DNA of 6,583 nt from Acidobacteriaceae bacterium (GTDB lineage: Bacteria; Acidobacteriota; Terriglobia; Terriglobales; Acidobacteriaceae): the NCBI GenBank assembly GCA_003135495.1, contig PLBX01000212.1, positions 712 to 7,294 on the forward strand, read 5' to 3'. Positions within the stretch are counted from its first letter, which is position 1; every line of letters starts with the position of its first letter. The notes under the pieces are model-generated. The model searched no databases and was not told the DNA's origin. It saw nothing but the letters and a program-made list of their open reading frames with translations. Of the stretch, positions 6,084-6,583 are shown in pieces. The position numbers and the translations under genes are program-made.

Positions 6084-6583
6084 ATGAAGCTAGAAGGGCG
6101 AGTCGCGCTAGTGACGGGAGCGTCGCAGGGGATCGGACATGCCTGCGCGCTGGCGCTGGCGCGGCAGGGAGCGACGGTTGCGGTGGCGGCACGCAATCAG
6201 CAAAAGCTGGATGCTCTGGTGGCGGAGATTAACGGCGCTGGGGGCAAAGCGGGAGCCTTCGTCATCGACGTCGGGGACGAGGAACAGGTCAAGGCCGGCA
6301 TCAAGTCGGTGATCGCAGAGTTTAGCAAGGTGGATATTTTGATTAACAACGCCGGGATCACTCGCGATCAACTGGTCATGCGCATGAAGCGCACCGATTG
6401 GGACAGCGTTCTCAACACGAATCTGACGTCAGCGTATCTTTGCATCCAGCAGGTGATATCGTCGATGCTCAAACAGCGCTGGGGACGCATCATCAACATC
6501 ACCAGCGTCTTCGGCCAGATGGGCCAGGCCGGACAGGCGAACTACGCCGCCTCCAAAGCCGGACTGATCGGCCTCACCATGGC
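6084..6583 (+). CDS. fabG: 3-oxoacyl-ACP reductase FabG (partial, 3' end outside window)
   Basis: This short-chain dehydrogenase/reductase should reduce 3-oxoacyl-ACP to 3-hydroxyacyl-ACP with NADPH in the cytoplasmic type II fatty acid synthesis cycle. The 166 complete codons seen include the nucleotide-binding TGASQGIG (11-18), NNAG (88-91) and the catalytic tetrad Asn113, Ser141, Tyr154 and Lys158 (YAASK). The run NNAGITRDQLVMRMK, then DW, then TNLT is typical of FabG rather than of other SDR enzymes. Arg37 after the second beta strand fits NADPH preference. About 80 residues should remain beyond the edge, given the usual length near 245. The start is set by AAGGAG 5 nt upstream. A 398-bp gap and its own candidate promoter suggest it opens a transcription unit, perhaps with acpP and fabF to the right, which cannot be seen here. 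All catalytic residues are intact. Confidence 0.9.
   Translation, partial: MKLEGRVALVTGASQGIGHACALALARQGATVAVAARNQQKLDALVAEINGAGGKAGAFVIDVGDEEQVKAGIKSVIAEFSKVDILINNAGITRDQLVMRMKRTDWDSVLNTNLTSAYLCIQQVISSMLKQRWGRIINITSVFGQMGQAGQANYAASKAGLIGLTM

Noticed and set aside
5933..6196. An 87-codon minus-strand open frame crossing the fabG start
   Set aside because: It overlaps the well-supported fabG start and leader. It is in a different frame from the CheB pieces, and its product is low in recognisable content.

Overview
The window reads as a stretch of chromosome from a GC-moderate soil or aquatic bacterium. The mix of families points to Acidobacteriota (Terriglobia, Koribacter-like): a small SpoIIE-type phosphatase, a secreted TPR plus peptidase-MA protein, a long secreted M1-like metallopeptidase with a large N-terminal extension, and mostly weak Shine-Dalgarno sites. 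That placement is an inference from remembered family resemblance, not from a search.

Layout, left to right. Positions 1-38 hold a 15-bp tandem repeat that runs off the left edge. Two genes on the minus strand follow: a SpoIIE/PP2C-like phosphatase (901 to 98) and, upstream of it, a secreted TPR protein with a C-terminal zinc-peptidase domain (about 2442 to 1036). Divergent from the latter is a secreted M1-family metallopeptidase of about 858 residues (2540 to 5116). Open frames running further 5' make these two genes seem to overlap. Placing the starts at the signal peptides leaves a short shared promoter region of about 100 bp. A single-domain response regulator (5113 to 5685) follows the M1 gene with a 4-bp stop/start overlap.

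The 398-bp gap 5686-6083 is not empty. Its minus strand carries a decayed piece of a CheB-type protein-glutamate methylesterase, recognisable only by joining three reading frames. The rest of the gap contains two perfect TATAAT boxes and a good ribosome binding site for fabG, the fatty-acid-synthesis ketoreductase, which starts at 6084 and is cut by the right edge.

How they fit together: the two divergent secreted gluzincin-type proteins are the most coherent unit and may work together in the cell envelope on peptides or proteins. The phosphatase and the response regulator are signalling proteins without a partner in view, and the CheB remnant suggests the signalling side of this locus has been eroding. 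fabG probably opens a separate housekeeping unit. I found no RNA gene, CRISPR array, insertion sequence or phage feature. The least expected signals are the CheB remnant and the loss of one metal-binding aspartate in the phosphatase.
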